Notes: a model not told the origin generated them from the letters alone. Shown: positions 21,153-29,904, counted from the stretch's first letter. The stretch is DNA of 64,000 bases from Halopseudomonas sp002296055 (GCF_050876985.1 NZ_JBPAPP010000001.1), one strand, 5' to 3'. Translations and numbers: made by a program.

Positions 21153-21246
21153 CATTTGAGCACTCGCACAGGGTGTGTGGAATTCGCTGACGGCTATGCA
21201 GGCGAGGGCGGCGCGCAAGGCGCCTCTTTGTGAAATCAGTGTTTCC
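21153..21246. repeat. Decayed relative of the right end of the MITE-like element
   Basis: The stretch TTTGAGCACTCGCAC through GTGTGGAATT (about 21155-21183) matches the inner right end of the 13.5-kb element (CTTGAGCACTCGCAG, GTGTGGAATT). The terminal motif AATCAGTGTTTCC follows at about 21234-21246, compared with AATCAGTGCTTCC. About 50 unrelated bases separate the two parts here, and no left end is recognisable. Confidence 0.55.
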
Positions 21247-21301
21247 AAAATAGATACGCAATGATGACTTGTTACATATTTTGTTACAGGTATCATTCTG
21301 G

Positions 21302-21320
21302 CGTACTAATTCTCATCTGC
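21302..21320 (+). promoter_or_regulatory. Candidate Fur box upstream of efeU
   Basis: CGTACTAATTCTCATCTGC matches about 10 of 19 bases of the canonical GATAATGATAATCATTATC box, with the half ATTCTCAT best conserved. It ends 10 bases before the efeU ATG, in a locus known to be Fur-controlled in other bacteria. AT-rich direct repeats TTGTTAC at about 21272 and 21284 lie just upstream. Confidence 0.4.
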
Positions 21321-21330
21321 GGTTTCTCTC

Positions 21331-22167
21331 ATGCTGGTTCCCTTTCTTATCATGCTGCGCGAAGGCCTAGAGGCCGCGCTGATCGTTGGCATTATTGCGA
21401 CCTATCTGCGCCAAACCGGGCGCGCCGCCTGGATGCCGCTGGTGTGGATCGGTATTTTCCTGGCCGTCAGCCTCGCGCTGTTGGCGGGCGCTGGCCTGCA
21501 GTTTGTCAGCGCGGAGTTTCCGCAACGCCAGCAGGAGCTGTTTGAAGCACTGGTGGGCTTTGTTGCCGTGGCGATGCTGACCTGGATGGTGTTCTGGATG
21601 CGCCGCGCCGCGCAGGGCCTGCGCGGAGAGCTGACCGGAGCGTTGGATCAGGCGTTTGCCCACGGGCGCCAGCACACCTGGGCGCTGATCGGCATGGTGT
21701 TTCTGGCGGTGGCCCGTGAGGGGCTGGAGTCAATCTTCTTCCTATTGGCGGTATTCCAGCAAAGCCAGAGCCACGGTGCGCCACTGGGTGCACTCTTGGG
21801 TGTGCTCTGTGCGGCGCTGGTGGGGTGGGCCTTCTACCGAGGCAGCCTGCGCCTGAACCTCAAGCACTTCTTCCGTTTGACCGGGCTGTTCATCCTGCTG
21901 GTGGCCGCCGGGCTGTTTGCCGGCTCAGTGCGTGCGCTGCATGAAGCGGGCCTGTGGAATCACGCCCAGGCCGTGGTCTTTGATCTGAGTGACTGGCTGC
22001 CGTTGGACACCGCACTGGGCAGCCTGTTTGCGGGCATCTTTGGCTATTACCCCACGCCGAGCGTGAGCGAGCTGGTGGCCTATCTCGGGTATTTGGCTCT
22101 GGCGCTGTGCGGGTTCTTTTGGCCGCGCGGCCAGGCGCTGCCAGCGCCGTCTGCAGCCCGGGGCTGA
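21331..22167 (+). CDS. efeU: Ferrous iron permease, FTR1/EfeU family
   Basis: 278-residue inner-membrane protein with about seven membrane segments. The two REGLE motifs that define iron-transporting FTR1/EfeU proteins are present: LREGLEAAL at residues 9-17 and AREGLES near 127-133. It imports iron through the membrane while EfeO and EfeB act on the periplasmic side. No clear Shine-Dalgarno lies before the ATG, but the start is fixed by the motif position. First gene of the efeU-efeO-efeB-efeM operon. Confidence 0.95.
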   Translation: MLVPFLIMLREGLEAALIVGIIATYLRQTGRAAWMPLVWIGIFLAVSLALLAGAGLQFVSAEFPQRQQELFEALVGFVAVAMLTWMVFWMRRAAQGLRGELTGALDQAFAHGRQHTWALIGMVFLAVAREGLESIFFLLAVFQQSQSHGAPLGALLGVLCAALVGWAFYRGSLRLNLKHFFRLTGLFILLVAAGLFAGSVRALHEAGLWNHAQAVVFDLSDWLPLDTALGSLFAGIFGYYPTPSVSELVAYLGYLALALCGFFWPRGQALPAPSAARG

Positions 22168-22221
22168 TTGGCTGAGCTTTGTTTTTAACCGCGGTTTTCA
22201 ACTGCTTGCGAGTGTCTTCTG

Positions 22222-23349
22222 ATGTCTGATTCTCCTGTTTCTGCACCCAGTCGCCTGGCCTTGCGGGCCGGCCTGGTGGCGGCCGCGCTGCTGATGCTGG
22301 GCGCGCTGGCGCTGTTCTATTTCTCGTTGGGCGGCCAGTCGTCTGTGCAGCACGCCGACAGCACTGAGGTGACGGTTACCGCCCAGGGCTGCGAGCCTAA
22401 CGCTATTTCTGTGCCGGCCGGCAAGCGGCGCTTCACCGTGATCAACGGCTCGGAGCGGGCCATTGAGTGGGAAATTCTCGATGGCGTGATGGTGCTGGAA
22501 GAGCGCGAGAATATTGCACCTGGCATGCATCAGCAGCTCACCGCGCAACTGACACCCGGTGAGTACGCTATGACCTGCGGCCTGCTGAGCAACCCGCGCG
22601 GCACACTGACGGTAACCGAGGGTGATGGTAGTGAGCGTGTGACTGAGGTCTCTGCCCGCGCGCTGATCGGGCCGCTGGCTGAATACCAGGTGTACCTGAC
22701 CCTGCGGGGCCGCGCTCTGGCGCAGGCTGCCGAGCAGCTGCAGCAGCAGATCGCGGCGGGTGATCTGGCGGCTGCTCAGCAGGCGTATCGAGATGCCCGC
22801 GCAGTGGACCAGCAGATGGCCCTGGCCGTTGGCTTGTTCAGCGATCTGGATCAGCGCCTCAATGCTCGTGCCGACTACTTTGCCCAGCGCGAGCAGGACC
22901 CTGAGTTCATGGGTTTTCAGCGGCTGGCTTACGGCCTGTTTGAGCAGAAAAGCCTGGATGGATTGTTGCCGGTAGCCGAACAGCTCAATCGCGATGTGAC
23001 TGATCTGCGCGCACGACTGCGCGCCGAGGGTGTACCCGCGCCGCAGCTGGCGCGCGGTGCAGGGCGAGTGCTGCAGGCCTGGCATGACCAGCAGCTGGGG
23101 CAAGCACAGCTCAGCGAGCTGGCGCAGGCTGACCTGGTGAGTCTGCAGCAGGGCGTAGACAAGGTCGTCAGCCTGGTGGCGCCGGTGCTGGAGCAGGCGC
23201 ACCCCGAGCAGGCGGCGCAATTGACCGAGGCCAATCAGGCACTGGCCGCAGAGGTTTCTGAGGGCAGTGCGCCAAGCGTGCTGCCGCTGACTGAGGCGCT
23301 GGCTGCGCAGCTGGCCAACGTCAACCCGCTGCTTGCAGCGGCCAATTAG
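22222..23349 (+). CDS. efeO: EfeO: cupredoxin plus M75 domain, membrane-anchored
   Basis: 375 residues. A single hydrophobic segment (about 15-34) acts as signal anchor. The cupredoxin domain follows (about 45-140) with the expected cysteine and acidic residues: AQGCEPN, IEWEILDGVMVLEERENIAPG, MTCGL. The C-terminal M75/imelysin domain covers about 150-370. The M75 metal motif normally reads HxxE; here the site is GFQRLAYGLF, Gln233 and Ala236, so the motif is lost. The downstream EfeM-like protein keeps it. The gene is 54 bases after efeU and 11 before efeB. In characterised Efe systems this protein delivers iron to EfeU, with metal bound by the cupredoxin part. Confidence 0.93.
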   Translation: MSDSPVSAPSRLALRAGLVAAALLMLGALALFYFSLGGQSSVQHADSTEVTVTAQGCEPNAISVPAGKRRFTVINGSERAIEWEILDGVMVLEERENIAPGMHQQLTAQLTPGEYAMTCGLLSNPRGTLTVTEGDGSERVTEVSARALIGPLAEYQVYLTLRGRALAQAAEQLQQQIAAGDLAAAQQAYRDARAVDQQMALAVGLFSDLDQRLNARADYFAQREQDPEFMGFQRLAYGLFEQKSLDGLLPVAEQLNRDVTDLRARLRAEGVPAPQLARGAGRVLQAWHDQQLGQAQLSELAQADLVSLQQGVDKVVSLVAPVLEQAHPEQAAQLTEANQALAAEVSEGSAPSVLPLTEALAAQLANVNPLLAAAN

Positions 23350-23360
23350 GACTGTATTGC

Positions 23361-24683
23361 ATGAGTAAGCATGACACTTCATCCCAAGGTTGCCCGTTCG
23401 CCGGGCTGGATCGTCGGCGTTTTCTGCAGGGCCTTGGCGCTGCCGGTGCCGGCATCGCGGCAGCGGGTCTGAGCGGTGGTGCGCTGGCGAGTCAGCCGGC
23501 GCACGCCGCCGAGGTGGCTGATGCCCCTACCAGCGCGACCACCGGGCAAGCCTATCCCTGGCACGGTGACAAGCAGCAGGGCATCACCACCCCGCGCCCG
23601 GCGGTAGGCATGCTGGTGGCCTTTGATGTGCTGGCGCGCGACCGTGCGGGGCTGGAGCAGTTGCTGCGCACGCTGAGCGAGCGCATTGCCTTTCTCACCC
23701 AGGGTGGCAGCTACGAGCAGCGTGACCCGCGCTATCCGCCGGTCGACTCCGGCATTCTTGGCCCGACCATCGACCCGGATGGCCTGACCATTACGCTGTC
23801 GGTTGGCGCCTCGTTGTTTGATGAGCGCTTTGGCCTGACTGAGGTCAAGCCGCGTCAGCTGGAGCGCATGACGGCGTTTCCGAATGATGCGCTGGACGCC
23901 GCACGTTGCCACGGCGATATCTCGCTGCAGTTCTGCGCCAACAGCGAAGGCACCACTATCCATGCGCTGCGCGACATCATCAAGAACACCCCCGGCCTGC
24001 TGATGGTGCGCTGGAAGCAGGAGGGCAGTGTGCCGGTCATGGCGCCGCGCCCGGACGGCGAGACCGAGAGCGCGCGCAATTTTCTTGGTTTCCGCGATGG
24101 CACCGCCAATCCGCCGGCTGATGACCGCCCGCTGATGCAGCAACTGGTCTGGGTGGACCGGAACAATGACGAGCCGGCCTGGGCGCACAACGGCAGCTAT
24201 CAGGCGGTGCGGCTGATCCGCAACTTTGTCGAGCGCTGGGACCGCACGCCGCTGCAGGAGCAGGAGGCCATCTTTGGTCGCCGCCGTGACAGTGGCTCGC
24301 CGATGCACGGTGGTGTCGAGCACGATCTGCCGCAGTACGCCGGTGACCCAGACGGCAGCGTCACACCGCTGGACTCGCATATCCGCCTGGCTAACCCGCG
24401 TACCCATGGCAGCGAGCGAAACCTGATCCTGCGTCGCCCGTTCAACTACTCCAATGGCGTCGAAGCCAACGGCCAGTTAGACATGGGGTTGTTGTTCATC
24501 GCCTATCAAGCTGACCTGCAGGCCGGCTTTATCACCGTGCAGCAGCGCCTGGATGGCGAGCCGCTGGAGGAGTACATCAAGCCGGTGGGTGGGGGTTACT
24601 TCTTTACTCTGCCGGGTGTGCAGGCTGGCGATTATCTGGGCAGCGGCATGCTGGCTGCTGCCGATGCAATCCGTGGTGCGTGA
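23361..24683 (+). CDS. efeB: EfeB: Tat-exported DyP-type heme peroxidase
   Basis: 440 residues. The twin-arginine signal DRRRFLQGLGAAGAG at about 16-30 is followed by a cut near AHAAEV, so the protein is exported folded with heme. The DyP signature GFRDGTANP is present, and the heme-side histidine candidates lie in HGGVEHD and SHIRLANPRT. Within Efe systems it is proposed to oxidise ferrous iron or act on heme. It is 11 bases downstream of efeO. Confidence 0.95.
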   Translation: MSKHDTSSQGCPFAGLDRRRFLQGLGAAGAGIAAAGLSGGALASQPAHAAEVADAPTSATTGQAYPWHGDKQQGITTPRPAVGMLVAFDVLARDRAGLEQLLRTLSERIAFLTQGGSYEQRDPRYPPVDSGILGPTIDPDGLTITLSVGASLFDERFGLTEVKPRQLERMTAFPNDALDAARCHGDISLQFCANSEGTTIHALRDIIKNTPGLLMVRWKQEGSVPVMAPRPDGETESARNFLGFRDGTANPPADDRPLMQQLVWVDRNNDEPAWAHNGSYQAVRLIRNFVERWDRTPLQEQEAIFGRRRDSGSPMHGGVEHDLPQYAGDPDGSVTPLDSHIRLANPRTHGSERNLILRRPFNYSNGVEANGQLDMGLLFIAYQADLQAGFITVQQRLDGEPLEEYIKPVGGGYFFTLPGVQAGDYLGSGMLAAADAIRGA

Positions 24684-24715
24684 CTGATATTCATCCGATC
24701 TTTCAGGAGACCAAC

Positions 24716-25549
24716 ATGCTGATTTCCCGTCGTGTTCTGCTTGCCGCCGCTCTGAGTCTGGGCGCGCTGCAGGCCCAAGCCGCCGTCGCGCCGCAGGCGC
24801 TGGTGGCGCCAATTACCGATTACAAACTCTATGTGCTCGATAATCTTGAGCAGTTCACCGAGCACACCCGCGCCTTTACCGACGCGGTCAAGGCCGGTGA
24901 CCTTGCGCGAGCCCAGGCGCTGTATGCCCCCAGCCGCGTTTACTACGAGCGCATCGAGCCCATCGCCGAGCTGTTCGCTGATCTGGACGCCAGCATCGAC
25001 GCCCGTGAAGACGACTACGAGCACGGCGTGCAGGACCCGACCTTTACCGGTTTTCACCGTCTGGAGTACGGCCTGTTCCATGAGCGCAGCACCGACGGCA
25101 TGGATGCGTATGCCGATCGTCTGATGAGCGATGTGAATGACTTGGAGCAGCGCGTGCAGGGCCTCACCTTTCCGCCGGAAGCGGTTGTCGGCGGCGCTGC
25201 TGCGCTGATGGAAGAAGTGGCTGCGACCAAGGTCTCCGGCGAGGAAGACCGCTACAGCCACACCGACCTGTGGGATTTCCAGGGCAACCTGGATGGCTCC
25301 AAGAAAATCTTCGAGCTGGTCAAACCTCTGGTCGAGCAGGACGACCCGGCTTTTGTTGCGCGGATTGAAAGCAACTTTGCCGCGCTTGATGACACCCTGG
25401 CCAACTACCACCTGAGCGAAGGCGATGCCAGCAAGGGTTTCCAGACCTACGACAAGGTCAGCGAACGCGACCGCCGCGCTCTGGTTGGGCCTGTGACGGT
25501 ATTGGCCGAGGAGCTGTCCACGCTGCGCGGGATGCTGGGGCTGGATTAA
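24716..25549 (+). CDS. efeM: EfeM-like periplasmic M75 (imelysin) protein
   Basis: 277 residues from the ATG at 24716, which has AGGAGA upstream. A signal peptide (residues 1-22, cut after LQAQA) leads to a single M75 domain without a cupredoxin. The HxxE motif is intact: GFHRLEYGLF with His114 and Glu117. This is the architecture called EfeM in Pseudomonas syringae, a metal-binding partner of the Efe importer. It lies 32 bases after efeB and closes the operon. It is a likely paralogue of the EfeO C-terminal half, given the shared DP-F-GF-RL-YGLF segment. Confidence 0.9.
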   Translation: MLISRRVLLAAALSLGALQAQAAVAPQALVAPITDYKLYVLDNLEQFTEHTRAFTDAVKAGDLARAQALYAPSRVYYERIEPIAELFADLDASIDAREDDYEHGVQDPTFTGFHRLEYGLFHERSTDGMDAYADRLMSDVNDLEQRVQGLTFPPEAVVGGAAALMEEVAATKVSGEEDRYSHTDLWDFQGNLDGSKKIFELVKPLVEQDDPAFVARIESNFAALDDTLANYHLSEGDASKGFQTYDKVSERDRRALVGPVTVLAEELSTLRGMLGLD

Positions 25550-25642
25550 CCGCAGCTGACGGCGCCATTCCGGCAGGCCTCACACTTCGCCGTCACTCAC
25601 GCCGCCCTCACACTGATCAGTACCGCGGCCCCACACTCCAAC

Positions 25643-26157
25643 GTCATTCCCGCGTAGGCGGGAATCCAGTGCTGCCGCGGAGCCCTGTCTGGATCCCCGC
25701 TTTCGCGGGGATGACGCGGTGTGGGGTTGGGGCGTTAGTTGGGTGACCGGATTTGCAGCCAATCGTCACTCCCGCGTAGGCGGGAATCCAGTGGTGTTGC
25801 GGAGCCCTGTCTGGATCCCCGCCTTCGCGGGGATGACGCGGTGTGGGGTTGGGGCGTTAGTTGGGTGACCGGATTTGCAGCCAATCGTCACTCCCGCGTA
25901 GGCGGGAATCCAGTGGTGCTTTGGACCCCGATCTGGATCCCCGCCTTCGCGGGGATGACGCGGTGTGGGGTTGGGGCGTTAGTTGGGGGAGCGGATTTGC
26001 AGCCAATCGTCATTCCCGCGCAGGCGGGAATCCAGTGCTGCTGCGGAGCCCTGTCTGGATCCCCGCCTTCGCGGGGATGACAATGTGTGGGGTGGGGCGT
26101 TAGTTCGCTGAGCGGATTAGTACTCAGTCGTCACTTCCGCCCAGGCGGGATCCCGTG
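25643..26157. repeat. Tandem array, 122-bp period, of paired-hairpin elements
   Basis: Units begin at 25643, 25765, 25887, 26009 and 26130 (spacing 122, 122, 122, 121); the last is truncated after its first hairpin. Each full unit has a hairpin ATTCCCGC/GCGGGAAT (some copies ACTCCCGC), about 20 bases of spacer, and a second hairpin ATCCCCGC/GCGGGGAT. The outer 27-base arms are inverted copies of each other. A 47-base linker containing GTGGGGTTGGGGCGTTAG then follows. The array fills the gap between convergent efeM and glpK and could stop transcription from both sides. A related single copy is at 2714-2791. The open frames that cross the array are by-products of the period. Confidence 0.92.
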
Positions 26158-26161
26158 CTGC

Positions 26162-27643
26162 CTACTCCCGCACCCGTCTAATTGCATCCAGCCAGCCTTC
26201 GTATAGTGCATTGCGCTGTGCCTCCGGCATCGCTGGGGTAAAGGTGCGTTCGCACGCCCAGTGGCTGGCGATATCGTCGAGGTCTTGGAATACACCGAGC
26301 TGCAGGCCTGCCAGGTAGGCGGCGCCTAGGGCGGTGGTTTCGGTGACTTGGGGCCGGTCAACGGTCACGCCCAGGATGTTGGCCAGCTCCTGCACGACCC
26401 AATTGTTGATGACCATGCCGCCGTCCACGCGCAGGGCGGCGGTGTTTTGGGCGCCGTCTGCCTGCATGGCGTCGAGCAGGTCGCGGGTCTGGAAGCAGAC
26501 CGACTGCAGGCCAGCGGCAACGATCTGGGCGATGCCGGTGTCGCGGGTCAGGCCGAAAATGGCGCCGCGGGCGGTTGGGTCCCAGTAGGGCGCGCCAAGG
26601 CCGGTGAAGGCGGGCACCAGATACACGCCGGTTTGGTCGCCGGCCTGACGCGCGAGTGCTTCGGTCTCGCCGGCGTGCTGGATCAGCTTGAGGCCATCGC
26701 GCAGCCACTGAATCGCAGCCCCGGCGACAAAGATGCTGCCCTCCAGTGCATAGGTGGTCTGCCCCTTGAGGCGATAGCCAACGGTGGTCAGTAGCCGGTT
26801 CTGCGAGCGGATTGGCGTATCGCCGGTGTTCATCACCATAAAGCAGCCGGTGCCGTAGGTGCTCTTGACCATGCCCGGGCTGAAACACGCCTGGCCGATG
26901 AGCGCGGCCTGTTGGTCGCCCGCAATGCCGCACACGGGCACGCTGGCGCCCAGCACGCTGGCCTCGGTTTGGCCAAAGTCTGCGGCGCTGTCCATCACCT
27001 CGGGCAGCAGGCTGGCTGGAATATCGAGCAGCTTGAGCAGGTCTTCATCCCACTGCTGGGTGTGGATGTTGAACAGCATGGTGCGTGAGGCGTTGGTGGC
27101 ATCGGTGCGGTGCACCTGGCCGCCGGTCAGGCGCCAGAGCAAAAAACAATCGATGGTGCCAAAGCGTAGCTCGCCGCGTTCGGCACGCTCACGCGCGTCG
27201 GGCACCTCGTCCAATAGCCAGCGCAGCTTGGTGGCCGAAAAGTAGGGGTCAATCAGCAGGCCGGTGCGTTCGCTGATCAGCGCCTCATGCCCGTCGGCCT
27301 TGAGGCGGGCGCAGAACTCAGCGGTGCGGCGATCTTGCCAGACAATGGCACGGTGCAGCAGCTCGCCGCTTTCGGCATCCCACAGCAGGGTGGTTTCGCG
27401 CTGGTTGGTAATGCCGATGCCGGCGACGTCGCTGGCGCTGATGTTTGCCTTGTCGAGGACCTCACGACAGACGGCGAGCGTGGATTGCCAGATGTCTTCG
27501 CCATCGTGCTCAACCCAGCCGTCTGCGGGGAAGTGCTGGGCAAACTCCTGCTGGGCGCTGTGCTGCGGGTTGCCATCGGCGGCAAACAGAATAGCGCGGC
27601 TGCTGGTGGTGCCCTGGTCAATGGCGAGGATCGGCTTGGCCAT
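26162..27643 (-). CDS. glpK: Glycerol kinase
   Basis: Phosphorylates glycerol to sn-glycerol-3-phosphate with ATP. The start at 27643 (MAKPILAIDQGTTSSRAILF) has AGGA upstream and gives 493 residues, the usual length. FGGY-kinase motifs: DQGTTSSR at residues 8-15, TDATNASRTMLFN, and GMVINNWVVQELANILG near the C-terminus. It lies 35 bases downstream of the ybaK-type gene and is probably co-transcribed. glpF and glpR, often adjacent in pseudomonads, are absent here. Confidence 0.97.
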   Translation of the reverse strand: MAKPILAIDQGTTSSRAILFAADGNPQHSAQQEFAQHFPADGWVEHDGEDIWQSTLAVCREVLDKANISASDVAGIGITNQRETTLLWDAESGELLHRAIVWQDRRTAEFCARLKADGHEALISERTGLLIDPYFSATKLRWLLDEVPDARERAERGELRFGTIDCFLLWRLTGGQVHRTDATNASRTMLFNIHTQQWDEDLLKLLDIPASLLPEVMDSAADFGQTEASVLGASVPVCGIAGDQQAALIGQACFSPGMVKSTYGTGCFMVMNTGDTPIRSQNRLLTTVGYRLKGQTTYALEGSIFVAGAAIQWLRDGLKLIQHAGETEALARQAGDQTGVYLVPAFTGLGAPYWDPTARGAIFGLTRDTGIAQIVAAGLQSVCFQTRDLLDAMQADGAQNTAALRVDGGMVINNWVVQELANILGVTVDRPQVTETTALGAAYLAGLQLGVFQDLDDIASHWACERTFTPAMPEAQRNALYEGWLDAIRRVRE

Positions 27644-27678
27644 ATCGGGTGTCCTGATCAAGTGGGTGTTGGTGTTGG

Positions 27679-28149
27679 TCAATCGCGGCACAGCTCGCAC
27701 AGCTGCGCGTTGGTCTGGGCCTGCAGGTCACTGGCCTTGAGTTCGATCTCCAGCCCCCGTCGCCCGCCGCTGACAAATATACTGTCCCAGTCTGCGGCGC
27801 TACTATCGATAAAAGTACGCAGGCGCTTCTTCTGCCCGAGTGGGCTGATACCGCCCACTAGGTAGCCGGTGCTGCGCTGCGCCGCTGCCGGATCGGCCAT
27901 AGCGGTTTTCTTTACTTTGGCGGCGCCGGCCAGGGCCTTGAGATTCAGTTTGTCAGACACGGGCACCACAGCGACCAGCAGCTCGCCGGTCTCGGTAGCG
28001 GCCAGCAGGGTCTTGAACACCCGGCGATGCTCCAGCCCGAGTTTGTCGGCCGCCTCGCCACCGTATGATTCGGCCTGCGGGTCGTGGGTGTAGCGGTGCA
28101 GGTGATAGGCGACCTTGGACTTGTCGAGCAGTTTTGTTGCGGGAGTCAT
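27679..28149 (-). CDS. ybaK: YbaK/EbsC-type Cys-tRNA(Pro) deacylase
   Basis: 156-residue cytoplasmic editing enzyme that removes cysteine from mischarged tRNA-Pro. The family pattern is clear: TPATKLLDKSKVAYHLHRYTHDP at the start (in blocks), LGLEHRRVFKTLLA, and the C-terminal RSTGYLVGGISPLGQKK with the glycine-rich turn. Length is normal. It sits between divergent glpD and glpK, so it is probably transcribed with glpK by position, not by function. Confidence 0.92.
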   Translation of the reverse strand: MTPATKLLDKSKVAYHLHRYTHDPQAESYGGEAADKLGLEHRRVFKTLLAATETGELLVAVVPVSDKLNLKALAGAAKVKKTAMADPAAAQRSTGYLVGGISPLGQKKRLRTFIDSSAADWDSIFVSGGRRGLEIELKASDLQAQTNAQLCELCRD

Positions 28150-28264
28150 GTGGCGTCCGCTGCAGGTGGCGAGAACTGGCTAGCGCTCAAGGGTAAACCG
28201 CGGGCGGGCGGGGGCCAAGAGCTGTGTGCAGACTGCGCGCGAGGTCACAGCAGATGTCTTGTCG

Positions 28265-28300
28265 TTGACACAGTGCTCGTTGCACACTGATAAGTGTCAA
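28265..28300. promoter_or_regulatory. Dyad and promoter-like site before glpD
   Basis: TTGACAC at 28265-28271 and GTGTCAA at 28294-28300 form an inverted repeat, with a nested CAGTG/CACTG pair. TTGACA also makes a -35 element 17 bases before TGATAA. The site is 26 bases upstream of the glpD start. A GlpR operator is one possibility, but no GlpR gene is nearby. Confidence 0.35.
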
Positions 28301-28326
28301 GGAATGTACGCCATCGAGGAACCCGC

Positions 28327-29871
28327 ATGCTCTCACCCCATCGCGATGAACGCCCGCGCGCGGCTGCGCCCGCGGCAGCTGTGCTGGATCTGGTGGTGAT
28401 AGGCGGGGGGATTAACGGTGCGGGCATTGCCAATGATGCCGCCGGGCGCGGGCTGTCCGTGCTGCTATGCGAGCAGCATGATCTGGCGGCGCACACCTCC
28501 TCGGCCAGCAGCAAGTTGGTGCATGGCGGTTTGCGCTATCTGGAGCACTACGAATTTGGCCTGGTGCGTGCTGCACTGGGCGAGCGCGAGGTGCTGATGG
28601 CCAAGGCGCCGCACCTGATCTGGCCGCTGCGATTTGTTCTGCCACATCGGCCTCATCTGCGTCCGCGCTGGATGTTGCGCGCCGGGCTGTTTCTGTACGA
28701 CCACCTGCACCGCCGTAGCAGTTTGCCGGGTTCGACCGGCAAGGCGTTGAACGGGCAGGGCGTGCTGAACCCGGTTATCGATTACGCCTTTGAGTATTCT
28801 GATTGCTGGGCTGACGATGCACGCCTGGTCGCGCTTAATGCCGTGCAGGCAGCTAGCCTGGGCGCGGAGATATGCCTGCACACTCGCTGTATCGCTGCCC
28901 AGCGCCGCAATGACCTCTGGGAAATCGAGCTGGAGAGCGCCTCCGGCGCGCGCCGCACGGTGCTGGCGCGGGCGCTGGTCAACGCGGCTGGGCCTTGGGC
29001 GGCACGAGTGATGGAGCGGGTGGTCAATACCCGCTCGCCGCATGGAGTGCGTCTGGTCAAGGGTAGCCATATCGTGGTGCCGCAGCTGCATCGCGGTAGC
29101 GAGGCCTACATCCTGCAGAATGAAGACCAGCGGATTGTTTTTGTATTGCCCTACGAGGGCGAGTTCTCCCTGATTGGAACCACCGATGTGGACTTTCAGG
29201 GTGACCCGGCCGTGGTCGAGCCGGAACAGGCTGAGATTGATTATCTGCTGGAGGTTGTTAACGCCCACTTCAAGCGGCAGCTGCGTGCCTCAGATATCGT
29301 GCACCGGTTTGCTGGTGTGCGTCCGTTGATCAGTAGCGCCACCGCCAACGCAGCCGAGGTCAGCCGTGATTACAGCCTGACGCTGGACGCCGAGGCTGGT
29401 CAGGCGCCGCTGCTGGCGGTATTTGGTGGCAAGCTGACTACCTACCGCCAGTTGGCCGAGCAGTCACTGGACCGCCTGCAGCGCTGGTTTCCGAACGCCG
29501 GCGCGGCCTGGACAGCAGAGCACGCCCTGGCCGGCGGCGACTTTGAAAGCCAGGCCGCGCTGCAGGCAGAGCTAGCGCAGAGCTATCCCTGGCTGACCGA
29601 GCAGCAGCGTGCCCGCTATGCGCGTAGCTACGGCACCTTGTGTCAGGTATTTCTCAGGGGGATGAGCTGTGCGGCAGATATGGGCGAGCACTTCGGCGCG
29701 GGGCTGACCGAGCGTGAGATACGCTATCTGCGCGAGCGCGAATGGGTCAACGATGCCGAGGCCTTGTTGTGGCGTCGCAGTAAGTTGGGGTTGCACCTGA
29801 CGGCCGTGCAACGCGAACGGGTGCAGGCGTATATGAGCAATCGGGAGTGGGAGGCGGCGCCCGCCGTATGA
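28327..29871 (+). CDS. glpD: Aerobic glycerol-3-phosphate dehydrogenase
   Basis: Membrane-associated FAD enzyme oxidising glycerol-3-phosphate to dihydroxyacetone phosphate and passing electrons to quinone. The ATG at 28327 with GAGGAA upstream gives 514 residues. The FAD-binding motif LDLVVIGGGINGAGIA lies at residues 22-37, followed by SSKLVHGGLRYLE. The substrate-binding middle region (NAAGPWAARVM, VKGSHIVVP, GTTDVDFQGDP) and the C-terminal helical domain are complete. It is divergent from ybaK-glpK, so the glycerol pathway is split over two promoters. Confidence 0.96.
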   Translation: MLSPHRDERPRAAAPAAAVLDLVVIGGGINGAGIANDAAGRGLSVLLCEQHDLAAHTSSASSKLVHGGLRYLEHYEFGLVRAALGEREVLMAKAPHLIWPLRFVLPHRPHLRPRWMLRAGLFLYDHLHRRSSLPGSTGKALNGQGVLNPVIDYAFEYSDCWADDARLVALNAVQAASLGAEICLHTRCIAAQRRNDLWEIELESASGARRTVLARALVNAAGPWAARVMERVVNTRSPHGVRLVKGSHIVVPQLHRGSEAYILQNEDQRIVFVLPYEGEFSLIGTTDVDFQGDPAVVEPEQAEIDYLLEVVNAHFKRQLRASDIVHRFAGVRPLISSATANAAEVSRDYSLTLDAEAGQAPLLAVFGGKLTTYRQLAEQSLDRLQRWFPNAGAAWTAEHALAGGDFESQAALQAELAQSYPWLTEQQRARYARSYGTLCQVFLRGMSCAADMGEHFGAGLTEREIRYLREREWVNDAEALLWRRSKLGLHLTAVQRERVQAYMSNREWEAAPAV

Positions 29872-29904
29872 CGGGCGCTCAGGGTAGCTGATCCGGTTGC
29901 CTGA

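Noticed and set aside
25739..26103. Open frames with repeated peptide units in the 25.6-26.2 kb gap
   Set aside because: They arise because the repeat structure lacks stops in one frame; no ribosome site and no protein similarity, and hairpin conservation explains the sequence better.
25643..26157. CRISPR array
   Set aside because: Repeat unit is 122 bases with nearly identical linkers instead of unique spacers, and no cas genes are present.
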